This document shows positions 1 through 11,030 of a stretch of 64,000 nucleotides of DNA, piece by piece. The DNA is from Macrostomum hystrix (taxonomy: Eukaryota > Platyhelminthes > Macrostomidae): the NCBI GenBank assembly GCA_950097015.1, contig CATNEN010000024.1, forward strand, positions 2,485,501-2,549,500. Direction: 5' to 3'. Within the stretch, counting starts at the first letter, position 1; every line of letters starts with the position of its first letter. The notes beneath the pieces are model-generated. The model saw only the letters and a program-made list of their open reading frames with translations, was not told where the DNA came from and made no database searches. A program made the translations under genes and the position numbers.

Positions 1-2946
1 TGGCTAGTTCTGTTTATCACTGGCTAGTTCTGTTTATCACAGGCCAGTTCTGTTTATCACAGACTAGTTCTGTTTATCACAGACTAGTTCTGTTTATCAC
101 AGACTAGTTCTGTTTATCACTGGCTAGTTCTGTTTATCACTGGCTAGTTCCATTTATCACTGGCTAGTTCTGTTTATCACTGGCTAGTTCTGTTTATCAC
201 AGGCCAGTTCTGTTTATCACAGACTAGTTCTGTTTATCACTGGCTAGTTCTGTTTATCACAGGCTAGTTCCATTTATCACAGGCTAGTTCTGTTTATCAC
301 AGGCCAGTTCTGTTTATCACAGACTAGTTCTGTTTATCACTGGCTAGTTCTGTTTATCACAGGCCAGTTCTGTTTATCACAGACTAGTTCTGTTTATCAC
401 TGGCTAGTTCTGTTTATCACAGGCTAGTTCCATTTATCACAGGCTAGTTCTGTTTATCACTGGCTAGTTCTGTTTATCACAGGCCAGTTCTGTTTATCAC
501 AGACTAGTTCTGTTTATCACTGGCTAGTTCTGTTTATCACAGGCTAGTTCTGTTTATCACAGACTAGTTCTGTTTATCACTGGCTAGTTCTGTTTATCAC
601 AGGCCAGTTCTGTTTATCACAGACTAGTTCTGTTTATCACTGGCTAGTTCTGTTTATCACAGGCCAGTTCTGTTTATCACAGACTAGTTCTGTTTATCAC
701 TGGCTAGTTCTGTTTATCACAGGCTAGTTCCATTTATCACAGGCTAGTTCTGTTTATCACTGGCTAGTTCTGTTTATCACAGACTAGTTCTGTTTATCAC
801 TGGCTAGTTCTGTTTATCACAGACTAGTTCTGTTTATCACAGACTAGTTCTGTTTATCACTGGCTAGTTCTGTTTATCACAGGCCAGTTCTGTTTATCAC
901 ATACTAGTTCTGTTTATCACTGGCTAGTTCTGTTTATCACAGGCTAGTTCCATTTATCACAGGCTAGTTCTGTTTATCACTGGCTAGTTCTGTTTATCAC
1001 AGGCTAGTTCTGTTTATCACAGACTAGTTCTGTTTATCACAGGCTAGTTCTGTTTATCACAGGCTAGTTCTGTTTATCACAGGCCAGTTCTGTTTATCAC
1101 AGAACTATTCTGTTTTATCACAGGCTAGTTCTGTTTATCACAGGCTAGTTCTGTTTATCACAGGCTAGTTCTGTTTATCACAGACTAGTTCTGTTTATCA
1201 CAGGCTAGTTCTGTTTATCACAGGCTAGTTCTGTTTATCACAGGCTAGTTCTGTTTATCACAGGCTAGTTCTGTTTATCACAGGCTAGTTCTGTTTATCA
1301 CAGAACTATTCTGTTTTATCTCAGACTAGTTCTGTTTATCACAGGCCAGTTCTGTTTATCACAGAACTATTCTGTTTTATCACAGACTAGTTCTGTTTAT
1401 CACAGGCCAGTTCTGTTTATCACAGAACTATTCTGTTTTATCACAGACTAGTTCTGTTTATCACAGGCCAGTTCTGTTTATCACAGGCCAGTTCTGTTTA
1501 TCACAGAACTATTATGTTTTATCACAGACTAGTTCTGTTTATCACAGACTAGTTCTGTTTATCACAGGCTAGTTCTGTTTATCACAGGCTAGTTCTGTTT
1601 ATCACAGGCCAGTTCTGTTTATCACAGATCTATTCTGTTTTTTCACAGGCTAGTTCTGTTTATCACAGGCTAGTTCTGTTTATCACAGGCTAGTTCTGTT
1701 TATCACAGACTAGTTCTGTTTATCACAGGCTAGTTCTGTTTATCACAGGCTAGTTCTGTTTATCACAGGCCAGTTCTGTTTATCACAGAACTATTCTGTT
1801 TTATCACAGGCTAGTTCTGTTTATCACAGGCTAGTTCTGTTTATCACAGGCTAGTTCTGTTTATCACAGACTAGTTCTGTTTATCACAGGCTAGTTCTGT
1901 TTATCACAGGCTAGTTCTGTTTTTCACAGGCCAGTTCTGTTTATCACAGGCTAGTTCTGTTTATCACAGGCTAGTTCTGTTTATCAAAGAACTATTCTGT
2001 TTTATCTCAGACTAGTTCTGTTTATCACAGGCCAGTTCTGTTTATCACAGAACTATTCTGTTTTATCACAGACTAGTTCTGTTTATCACAGGCCAGTTCT
2101 GTTTATCACAGAACTATTCTGTTTTATCACAGACTAGTTCTGTTTATCACAGGCCAGTTCTGTTTATCACAGGCCAGTTCTGTTTATCACAGAACTATTA
2201 TGTTTTATCACAGACTAGTTCTGTTTATCACAGACTAGTTCTGTTTATCACAGGCTAGTTCTGTTTATCACAGGCTAGTTCTGTTTATCACAGGCCAGTT
2301 CTGTTTATCACAGATCTATTCTGTTTTATCACAGGCTAGTTCTGTTTATCACAGGCTAGTTCTGTTTATCACAGACTAGTTCTGTTTATCACAGGCTAGT
2401 TCTGTTTATCACAGGCTAGTTCTGTTTATCACAGGCCAGTTCTGTTTATCACAGGCTAGTTCTGTTTATCACAGGCTAGTTCTGTTTATCACAGAACTAT
2501 TCTGTTTTATCTCAGACTAGTTCTGTTTATCACCGGCCAGTTCTGTTTATCACAGAACTATTCTGTTTTATCACAGACTAGTTCTGTTTATCACAGGCCA
2601 GTTCTGTTTATCACAGGCCAGTTCTGTTTATCACAAACTAGTTCTGTTTTATCACAGAACTATTCTGTTTTATCACAGACTAGTTCTGTTTATCACAGGC
2701 CAGTTCTGTTTATCACAGGCCAGTTCTGTTTGTCACAGAACTAATATGTTTTATCACAGACTAGTTCTGTTTATCACAGGCTAGTTCTGTTTATCACAGG
2801 CTAGTTCTGTTTATCACTGGCTAGTTCCATTTATCACAGGCTAGTTCCATTTATCACAGGCCAGTTCTGTTTATCACAGAACTATTCTTTTTTATCACAA
2901 ACTAGTTCTGTTTATCACAGGCCAGTTCTGTTTATCACAGGCCATA
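1..2946. repeat. 20-bp minisatellite, intron 1 of gene A
   Basis: Head-to-tail copies of a 20-bp unit, TGGCTAGTTCTGTTTATCAC, run from the window edge to just before the exon at 2971. Variants begin AGGCCAG, AGACTAG or AGGCTAG, and some read CCATTT in place of TGTTT. From about 1100 a slightly longer variant beginning AGAACTATTCTG is interspersed in a higher-order order. The first exon of gene A must lie left of the window, because the exon at 2971 opens in phase 1. The same family fills intron 1 of gene B. Confidence 0.97.
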
Positions 2947-2970
2947 CTCGTATATTTTCTGCGTCCCCAG

Positions 2971-4939
2971 ACAATCAGCGGGCCGACGGTCTGTGGCTGC
3001 AGCTGCGCAGCCGAGCCTGCCGCTGTCCGGGCAGCCAGTTTGGAGGCGGTTGCTCAGGGTTCGACCAGCAGGCAGCTTACACGGCACAGATTGAGGAGTT
3101 GGAGGCTCACAGACTATCAGCCAGTCGGCAGTCGGACTGGTGTCCCTGGTCAGACTGGTCCAGCGTCTGCAGCTGCGTCACGCCATACTCGGGCGTGTCA
3201 AACCGCAGCCGCCTATGCCGCGCCTGGACGCCTGGAGCACAATGCGCCGGTTTAGACAGGGACTCGAGGCCCTGCCGCTGCAGGTTCACGCAGACTTGGC
3301 CACCGCCTAAATCTGCCAATGAGTCGGCTTCGGCATTCTCTCGTTATTCGGTCATAGTGACGGTGGTTCTTCCACTAATCCTTGTGCTGCTGCTAATTGG
3401 CGTCTGCTTTGCTGGTTATCGATGGTAATAATAATAATTGCAGATGGGCTGTGGGCAATAGCACATCATTTGGTGACAATAGACCTTCAGCCAGCGAGGA
3501 GGCAATTTTGCCCATTTCGCTGACTCCTGAGCACACACGCACACGCTCTGCGTACAGTACAGTGACCATTCCACGGGTCATTGCAGTGTCATCCTGGGAT
3601 CATTTCACGGGTCATTGCAGTGTCACCCTGTGATCATTTCACGGGTCATTGCAGTGTTACCCTGGGATCATTCCACGAGTCATTGCAGTGTCACCCTGTG
3701 ATCATTTCACGGGTCATTGCAGTGTTACCCTGGGATCATTCCACGAGTCATTGCAGTGTCACCTTGTGATCATTTCACGGGTCATTGCAGTGTTACCCTG
3801 GGATCATTTCATCAGGTCATTGCAGTGTTACCCTGTGATCATTCCACGGGTCATTGCAGTGTCACCCTGTGATCATTCCACGGGTCATTGCAGTGTCACC
3901 CTATGATCATTCCACGGGTCATTGCAGTGTCACCCTGTGATCATTCCACGGGTCATTGCAGTGTCACCCTGTGATCATTTCACGGGTCATTGCAGTGTCA
4001 CCCTGTGATCATTTCACGGGTCATTGCAGTGTCACCCTGTGATCATTTCACGGGTCATTGCAGTGTTACCCTGTGATCATTCCACGGGTCATTGCAATGT
4101 CACCCTGTGATCATTTCATGGGTCATTGCAGTGTAATCCTGGGATCATTTCACGGGTCATTGCAGTGTCATCCTGGGATCATTTCACGGGTCATTGCAGT
4201 GTTACCCTGGGATCATTCCACGGGTCATTGCAGTGTCACCCTGTGATCATTTCACGGGTCATTGCAGTGTTACCCTGTGATCATTTCACGGGTCATTGCA
4301 GTGTTACCCTGGGATCATTCCACGGGTCATTGCAGTGTCACCCTGTGATCATTCCACGGGTCATTGTTGTGTTATCCTGGTATCATTTCACGGGTCATTG
4401 TAGTGTTATCCTGGGATCATTTCACGGGTCATTGCAGTGTCATCCTGGGATCATTTCACGGGTCATTGCAGTGTTACCCTGGGATCATTTCATCAGGTCA
4501 TTGCAGTGTTACCCTGTGATCATTCCACGGGTCATTGCAGTGTCACCCTAGGATCATTTCACGGGTCATTGCAGTGTCACCCTGTGATCATTTCACGGGT
4601 CATTGCAGTGTCACCCTGTGATCATTCCACGGGTCATTGTAGTGTTATCCTGGTATCATTTCACGGGTCATTGTAGTGTTATCCTGGGATCATTTCACGG
4701 TCATTTCAGTGTTATCCTGTAATCACTTTTGTGTTTTTCATTCGCATCGCAGCCAAAAAGGTCAGCAGCAGCAACAGCAGCAGTCACATCAGCAGTCTGA
4801 GCTGTTGCCAGCGGCGTCAACAGTTGTTAGTCAGCAGCCGGTCATTCAAGTCACACCGACGGCACCCACCGTCGCCGACAGCTCCTCGAACGAGCCGCCG
4901 CTTCCTTCGTACGAGGAGGCTGTAAAACTGATGGTCTAG
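2971..4939 (+). CDS. Gene A: TSR-like single-pass membrane protein with LPSY tail (5' partial)
   Basis: Two exons are visible, 2971-3424 and 4753-4939. The first opens in phase 1 after an acceptor ending GCGTCCCCAG. It encodes a Trp/Cys-rich ectodomain with a DWCPWSDWSSVCSC segment, followed by spaced Arg and Cys residues as in thrombospondin type 1 repeats. A hydrophobic stretch (about VIVTVVLPLILVLLLIGVCF) is the membrane span. The donor at 3425 and acceptor at 4752 are both phase 2 and join in frame to a Gln-rich, Ser/Pro-rich tail ending PPLPSYEEAVKLMV. LPxY/PPxY motifs are known WW-domain (Nedd4-type ligase) ligands, so ubiquitin-linked trafficking is a plausible inference. WxxW motifs are possible C-mannosylation sites. 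A poly(A) signal AATAAA lies at 5224-5229. The signal-peptide exon is outside the window. The family assignment is by motif only. Confidence 0.72.
3426..3560 (-). mobile_element. Truncated SINE fragment in intron 2 of gene A
   Basis: This segment matches the inner end of the tRNA-derived SINEs at 28403-28747 and 58553-58919. Shared stretches include GCCAGCGAGGAGGCAATT, CCCATTTCGCTGACTC and TGAGCACACACGCACAC. The tRNA-like half is missing. It begins with an (AAT)n tail that touches the exon 2 donor of gene A. Confidence 0.75.
3560..4740. repeat. 34-bp minisatellite in intron 2 of gene A
   Basis: About 35 copies of a 34-bp unit with the core GGGTCATTGCAGTGT followed by CCTGTGATCATTTCAC. Variants alter GTCAC/GTTAC and TGTGATC/TGGGATC. 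Open frames within it are periodic peptides and are not considered genes. Confidence 0.95.
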
Positions 4940-5390
4940 AAAATTAGACTGAACCTTTTTATTGGCAATTCTATTTTACCAGTCTTTAAGCTAATATTAT
5001 GTACTATATACTTGTATATTGTATGCTTGCCTGTTTGTTAGGTATGAAATCAGTCAATATCTTTTAACAGTTTCAGTACGCTTAACTGAACAGGTCTTTC
5101 TCACCTTTCGCTTGCTGTGTTACATTATGTAAAAATGTTTCATTAAAAACATTAGCGCATTTTTCTTAGCTTCTTTTCATACCCGTGATTTAAAATACCT
5201 GTGCCACTTGCCTCAGGTGCGGCAATAAAAACAGTTTATTAGCTTTCTGCTGCTGCTGCTGCAGTTCTGACAGCTTTCCTGTTTTATGTTTATATTGTCA
5301 ATTACGCAATTTATTAGCGACAGTAAAAATTCTATTCAATAAACGATTTGCACTATTAACTGATATTAATCTCCCGGTTTATTTAAAGAA
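4940..5390. other. 3' flank of gene A / 5' flank of gene B
   Basis: AT-rich sequence with the gene A poly(A) signal (AATAAA at 5224-5229) and a short CTG run near 5252-5261. A further AATAAA lies near 5338. No other gene is visible. Confidence 0.5.
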
Positions 5391-5462
5391 TTGTGTCAAA
5401 TGAATTTAATGCACTGCCTCACAACTCTGCGCAACTTTTACTTGAATTCTGTTTCATTACAG

Positions 5463-7965
5463 ATGCCACACCTGACATTATTGCTCAGCCTTCTGTCATC
5501 AATCCTAGGCTGTTGTCTTTCCGCAGTCAATATAACTGTCTATCCTACCGCTGAGCAGCTGGTCAAGCCCGGCTGTGATTGGTCCGACTGGCAGTGCTCT
5601 GAGAAGCCCGGCAATCCGCCTAGCTGCACACTGTTCAAGGAATGGAACTGCTCAGGCCAGCCCTACCAACGGCTCGAGTACTATCACTATAGTCAGTTTT
5701 ACAAGGGCATCAGCTGCAATACCAGGGAGTCACTATCATCTTGTCTGACAGTGCCAGACTACTCAACTGGCTATTCTGAGCAGCCCCGTTGGTGCTCTTG
5801 GCAGGAGTGGCAACAGTGGAGATACGTCTGCTTAGACACAGCGATACGTGACCACTCCTGGCTGCAAACTGCATTGTACAAGTATGGAAGTGAGTTCCGT
5901 GTTCAGTGGACATGTTTATCCAAGCGAACCAGTAGCTCTCGCTGCGGTAAGGTATCGCTTGTCCAAACGAATCCCTTGTAGCTGAGTTCGAGCTTGTCTT
6001 AACTCAAGACTTTGACTCACAAGAGTTTTATCACAGACTAGTTCTGTTTATCACTGGCTAGTTCTGTTTATCACAGGCCAGTTCTGTTTATCACAGACTA
6101 GTTCCATTTATCACAGGCTAGTTCCATTTATCACAGGCTAGTTCCATTTATCACAGGCTAGTTCCATTTATCACAGGCTAGTTCCATTTAGCACAGGCTA
6201 GTTCCATTTAGCACAGGCTAGTTCCATTTATCACAGGCTAGTTCTGCTTATCACTGGCTAGTTCCATTTATCACTGGCTAGTTCCATTTATCACAGGCTA
6301 GTTCCATTTATCACAGGCTAGTTCCATTTATCACAGGCTAGTTCCATTTATCACTGGCTAGTTCCATTTATCACAGGCTAGTTCCATTTATCACAGGCCA
6401 GTTCTGTTTATCACAGGCCACTTCTGTTTATCACAGGCTAGTTCTGTTTATCACAGGCTAGTTCCATTTATCACAGGCTAGTTCCTTTTATCACAGGCCA
6501 GTTCTGTTTATCACAGGCTAGTTCTGTTTATCACAGGCTAGTTCTGTTTATCACTGGCTAGTTCTGTTTATCTCTGGCTAGTTCTGTTTATCACTGGCTA
6601 GTTCTGTCTATCACAGACTAGTTCTGTTTATCACAGGCTAGTTCTGTTAATCACAGGCCAATTCTGTTTATCACAGAACTATTCTGTTTTATCACAGACT
6701 AGTTCTGTTTATCACAGGACAGTTCTGTTTATCACAGGCCAGTTCTGTTTATCACAGACTAGTTCTGTTTATCACAGGCTAGTTCTGTTTATCACAGGCT
6801 AGTTCTGTTTATCACAGGCTAGTTCTGTTTATCACAGACTAGTTCTGTTTATCACAGGCTAGTTCTGTTTATCACCGGCAAGTTCTGTTTATCACAGGCC
6901 AGTTCTGTTTATCACAGAACTATTCTGTTTTATCACAGGCTAGTTCTGTTTATCACAGGCTAGTTCTGTTCTTCACAGGCTAGTTCTGTTTATCACAGGC
7001 TAGTTCTGTTTATCACACGCCAGTTCTGTTTATCACAGAACTTTTCTGTTTTATCACAGGCTAGTTCTGTTTATCACAGGCCAGTTCTGTTTATCACAGG
7101 CTAGTTCTGTTTATCACAGGCTAGTTCTGTTTATCACAGGCTAGTTCTGTTTTAACACAGAACTATTCTGTTTTATCACAGACTAGTTCTGTTTATCACA
7201 GGCTAGTTCTGTTTATCACAGGCTAGTTCTGTTTATCACTGGCCAGTTCTGTTTATCACAGAACTATTCTGTTTTATCACAGACTAGTTCCATTTATCAC
7301 AGGCCAGTTCTGTTTATCACAGGCTAGTTCTGTTTATCACAGGCTAGTTCTGTTTATCACAGGCTAGTTCCATTTATCACAGGCTAGTTCCATTTATCAC
7401 AGGCCAGTTCTGTTTATCACAGAACTATTCTGTTTTATCAAAAACTAGTTCTGTTTATCACAGGCCAGTTCTGTTTATCACAGGCCATACTCGTATATTT
7501 TCTGCGTCCCCAGACAATCAGCGGGCCGACGGTCTGTGGCTGCAGCTGCGCAGCCGAGCCTGCCGCTGTCCGGGCAGCCAGTTTGGAGGCGGTTGCTCAG
7601 GGTTCGACCAGCAGGCAGCTTACACGGCACAGATTGAGGAGTTGGAGGCTCACAGACTATCAGCCAGTCGGCAGTCGGACTGGTGTCCCTGGTCAGACTG
7701 GTCCAGCGTCTGCAGCTGCGTCACGCCATACTCGGGCGTGTCAAACCGCAGCCGCCTCTGCCGCGCCTGGACGCCTGGAGCACAATGCGCCGGTTTAGAC
7801 AGGGACTCGAGGCCCTGCCGTTGCAGGTTCACGCAGACTTGGCCACCGCCTAAATCTGATACCGAATCGCGATTGTCTTTTGTGAAATATTTCGGCGCAA
7901 TTGTTTTGTTTTTTTTAGGCACCGTGCTGCTATTGTTAATTTTCGTGTTCTTCGCTGTAAGGTGA
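5463..7965 (+). CDS. Gene B: TSR-like single-pass membrane protein, truncated tail
   Basis: Exon 1 is 5463-5946 and exon 2 is 7514-7961. The ATG at 5463 follows TTTCATTACAG, so the 5'UTR is probably spliced. It opens a signal peptide (LTLLLSLLSSILGCCLSA). The ectodomain has Trp/Cys clusters GCDWSDWQCS and RWCSWQEWQQWRYVC and several N-glycosylation sequons. The donor at 5947 (G|GTAAGG, phase 1) fits the acceptor before 7514, giving a junction reading SSSRC-D-NQRADGLW. Exon 2 is almost identical to gene A exon 2 up to 7858, then has its own membrane span (IVLFFLGTVLLLLIFVFF). After the phase-2 donor at 7962 the expected tail exon is decayed, so the protein probably ends either at the TGA at 7963-7965 (311 residues) or a few residues into that relic. 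It may be a recently disabled copy or a tail-less isoform. Confidence 0.7.
6018..7490. repeat. 20-bp minisatellite, intron 1 of gene B
   Basis: Same unit family as 1-2946 (GGCTAGTTCCATTTATCACA and GGCTAGTTCTGTTTATCACA forms). It includes the AGAACTATTCTG variant in the right half. The left part is dominated by the CCATTT form. It lies wholly within the intron 5947-7513. Confidence 0.96.
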
Positions 7966-8104
7966 GTTATTTTATTATATTTTTCTTTATTTTCCGTTGC
8001 AAAAGGGTATTATTAATTGGAAAGCTGTGTGTGAGCTTGTTCATTTTATTTCTAACCATTTCTGTTTATTTCAAGTTTTGCAGTAAATAAAACCTATTTT
8101 GCAG

Positions 8105-8272
8105 CCTGAGACATCAATGACAACTGAGACAAAAAACATAAGCGTTACCACAGCAGCGGCAGCAGCAGCCTGAGCTGTTACAGCGGTATCAACACTTGTT
8201 ATCCAGTAGCCGGCCGTTCGAGTAGCCGCTGCCTTTGTACCGTAGTAGGCTCTAAAACTGATAGCCTGACTA
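8105..8272 (+). pseudogene. Decayed tail exon of gene B
   Basis: After a plausible acceptor (TTTTGCAG) the sequence aligns by eye with gene A's last exon. Shared stretches include the CAGCAG run, GAGCTGTT, GCGGTATCAACACTTGTTA against GCGGCGTCAACAGTTGTTA, CAGTAGCCGG, and GGCTCTAAAACTGATAG against GGCTGTAAAACTGATGG. The reading frame is lost. Joined in phase it reaches TGA within five codons, and the LPSYEEA segment has become a LPLY sequence followed by TAGTAG where GAGGAG stood. The WW-ligand tail is therefore absent from gene B. Confidence 0.65.
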
Positions 8273-8938
8273 GCTGGGCAAAACTTATTTGTGTGCCACA
8301 CAACAGGCTTTTTTTACCTTTAAGCCAACTTGTTACTAATCGTTTGTTTCTTTTTTTCTTGCATGCTTCTACGCATGGCATGAGTTTTTTTGCGCATGCT
8401 AAGTGGCTGCATAATGCCAAGTATTATTTATCAGTTCTCACGGACTAAGCTATTTTACTTCGCTTATTTTTCTAGTTATTATATTTACAAGAAAAGTTTT
8501 TAAGACAATAAACTAGTTTTTTTACTGCTGCTTGAGAAAGAATTTCAGAATTTCTACTTATTTCTAGTTTGTCCTCTTCGTCTATTTCGTTATACTCGTA
8601 AAAGACAAGGTCGGATTTATTCTGAGAAACACATTTGCCCCACCTTTCAAACAGTAGAAAGAACACACTATTTTTCCTCCTGGGTAAATACCACAAGGTT
8701 ATTTCAAATACCGTTCCGCTCTTTACGATTAACTAACTTTCAAAGTGTTGTCCTCAACCAAGTGATCCTTTCAACCAAGGACCAAGGCCCTCTTGGTCCG
8801 CTTTAAAAGATTTAAAGCTATGAGTAAAATGTGTCAAAATGGACAGAAGGTTTTTAAATGCGTATTTTACAGAGGGCACCTCAGTGCTATCAGCGCTGAT
8901 TCAACACAGACATCTTCAGCATCACAGCCAATTACCTG
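8273..8938. other. Intergenic, gene B to gene C
   Basis: AT-rich spacer. A probable acceptor (CATCTTCAG or CATCACAG, 8910-8927) precedes the gene C start, so its 5'UTR may be spliced. Nothing else is supported. Confidence 0.4.
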
Positions 8939-8940
8939 GA

Positions 8941-10497
8941 ATGTCATCACTGTCTCTACAGTGGCTTCAGCTAGTGCTGCTGCTTTTGCTGCTGCAGATA
9001 GTCTTAGGCGCTGACGCCTCTCGTTTGCCATTGTTGTCTAATCCGGCAGAACAGAACTTGTCCAGCTGCCAACTGGGACCGTGGCGCTGTTCGGACAATC
9101 TCTTCACGGGCGGTGCGTCAACAGAGAGAAGTCACTGCAATCTGACCCGCAAAGTTGAATGCGACCATGGTGAAGCCGGGCTGTCTCGTTGGCAGGAATC
9201 GGTCTCAAGTCCATCGGAGCAGGCAGCTCTGGGTATCTCCTGTCCCATGGTCAAACTAGGCAGCTTTAGATGGCCAATGTACGTGTGTCATGCCCAGCCA
9301 GTGTACAATCTGACCGTGTACAGCATAGCCGACTGGTGTCCTTGGAGTTTCTGGACTAGTTGGTCGTTTAAGTGCAAAGATCTGGTTGGCGAGCGGATGA
9401 CGGACGTTCCCGAAGATGCTTCTGGTTAGTGAAAAGCTTTGTGTTTGGGATTCTCTGAATGATCTAAAACTAGACGATTTGGCATAGCAGACGTGAAAAT
9501 CTACTTTTATGATAGTTATAATAGTAGCGTGGTGGTTGCCTAGTGATTAGAGCGTCGAACCCACGACCTCAAGGTCCCATCGCAAGACCCTTACTTAACT
9601 CTGCATTGCTTCAGTTCACCCAGCTGTTGAATGGGTACCATGCAGCATTAGCTGTGTACAACTGTTGAGTCCGTGGACAGGGGGTCCATATTCCATCTCA
9701 ACCTGTCACTCCCAGGAGTCTGGCTGTCAACTAGAGAACGGAGTTGTAAGTGTCCCAGCGGTCCCGGGTCTTGTCCAGCCGGCGACACAGTCGAGAGGCG
9801 CCTTCGCCCGGCCTGGCGATCCGACGGCGGCGCCCTGGTCTGCAGCTGGTGCGCCTGGCTGTCGTGGAATAGCGACTGTCCCTGTTCCAGCTTTTCCATA
9901 AAGCCTCGGATGCGTCAGAGGCCCTGCGCCTGCAGCAACGGCAGCATTGAGCAGCCTGGCCGTCGCGAAGGTCGGAGTCACTTATTTTTGCCCAACACTC
10001 AGTTGAGCTGCTTCGGCTTTCCTATGGAAATCGAAACCTGTCCAACTTGCGTCGATACTTCCAAAGCGGCCAAGCCGAACTATCCCAGCGACTCGTCCGC
10101 CGGCGGTTGGCACAATCGGCCCTACGACGCCGGCGTCTCCAGGCGATCCAGCAGCGCCGGGGGACTTGTCGGCGGTCTGATAGGTGTAATCATTTCCATT
10201 TCAGCGCTGATCTGGTATCTCAAGCGTATCTGCAAAGGGTTAGTAATGCTCTGAAACTAAATACAGACTCCATTTATGATGATCTGCTCTAAACTAATCT
10301 TATAAGTGTCCTTTTTCAGAGCCTCTGGTAACACCGATAACAGCGTAGAGCAGCCGGTGGCTATTCCTTTAATTACCACTTCGACAGTACCTTCAGCGCC
10401 GCCGCCGGAACCTCGGCCCCAGCCCGACTTGGCTTTGCTACCACCGAGCTACGAGGAGGCCATCAAGCAAAAAATGTCGCAACCTAAAGCGTGTTGA
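8941..10497 (+). CDS. Gene C: TSR-like single-pass membrane protein with PPSY tail
   Basis: Exons are 8941-9424, 9716-10238 and 10320-10497, giving 394 residues. The ATG at 8941 starts a strong signal peptide (LQWLQLVLLLLLLQIVLG). An upstream in-frame ATG at 8839 would bury it and was not chosen. The ectodomain has C-x-LGPWRC, DWCPWSFWTSW, and in exon 2 CSWCAWLSWNSDCPC followed by paired Cys-x-Cys motifs. A Ser/Gly-rich linker leads to a membrane span (GLVGGLIGVIISISALIWYL). The last exon is Pro-rich and ends LLPPSYEEAIKQKMSQPKAC, with a canonical PPxY. All junction phases (1, then 2) match genes A and B, and exon 1 has the same length as in B (484 nt), so this is a paralogue. It is the only complete, intact member in view. 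Confidence 0.78.
9528..9672 (+). mobile_element. SINE remnant in intron 1 of gene C
   Basis: GGTTGCCTAGTGATTAGAGC resembles a tRNA-derived A box. A degraded B-box region follows, then a tail (TTCAGTTCACCCAGCTGTTG, AATGGGTACC, GCATTAGCTG) that recurs at 32652-32735. The recurrence of the tail supports a second SINE family. Confidence 0.55.
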
Positions 10498-10526
10498 CGT
10501 GTTCTGTTTAGTCGAGAACGATGTGA

Positions 10527-11025
10527 TTGTCAGAGAGGTGTTCGATGAGCGCCACGGAGTAAGGTGTGTGTCAGAGAGATATGTGATAAGCGCTATGGAG
10601 TGAGGTGGGTGTCAGAGAGATATTTGATAAGCGCCACGGAGTGAGGTGGGTGTCAGAGAGATATTTGATTAGCGCCACGAAGTGAGGTGGGTGTCAGAGA
10701 GATATTCGATGAGCGCCACGGAGTGAGGTGGGTATCAGAGAGATATTTGATAAGCGCCACGGAGTGAGGTGGGTGTCAGAGAGATATTTGATGAGCGCCA
10801 CGGAGTGAGGTGGGTGTCAGAGAGATATTTGATAAGCGCCACGGAGTGAGGTGGGTGTCAGAGAGATATTTGATAAGTGCCACGGAGTAAGGTGGGTATC
10901 AGAGAGATATTTGATGAGCGCCACGGAGTGAGGTGGGTGTCAGAGAGATATGTGATAAGCGCGATGAAGTGAGGTGGGTGTCACAGATGTTTGATAAGCG
11001 TGATGGAGTGAGGTTGGTGTCAGAG
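10527..11025. repeat. 41-bp minisatellite downstream of gene C
   Basis: About 12 copies of a 41-bp unit with the core GTGTCAGAGAGATATTTGAT followed by AAGCGCCACGGAGTGAGGTGG. It lies directly after the gene C stop, so it probably falls in or just beyond the 3'UTR. Confidence 0.94.
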
Positions 11026-11030
11026 AGGTC

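Noticed and set aside
1-2946. CRISPR-like direct repeats
   Set aside because: Units are contiguous with no unique spacers, and the context is a eukaryotic intron.
3099-3319. Minus-strand and alternate plus frames over gene A/B exon 2
   Set aside because: They are shadows of the real frame. Only the chosen frame gives conserved Trp/Cys spacing and matching splice phase in all three paralogues.
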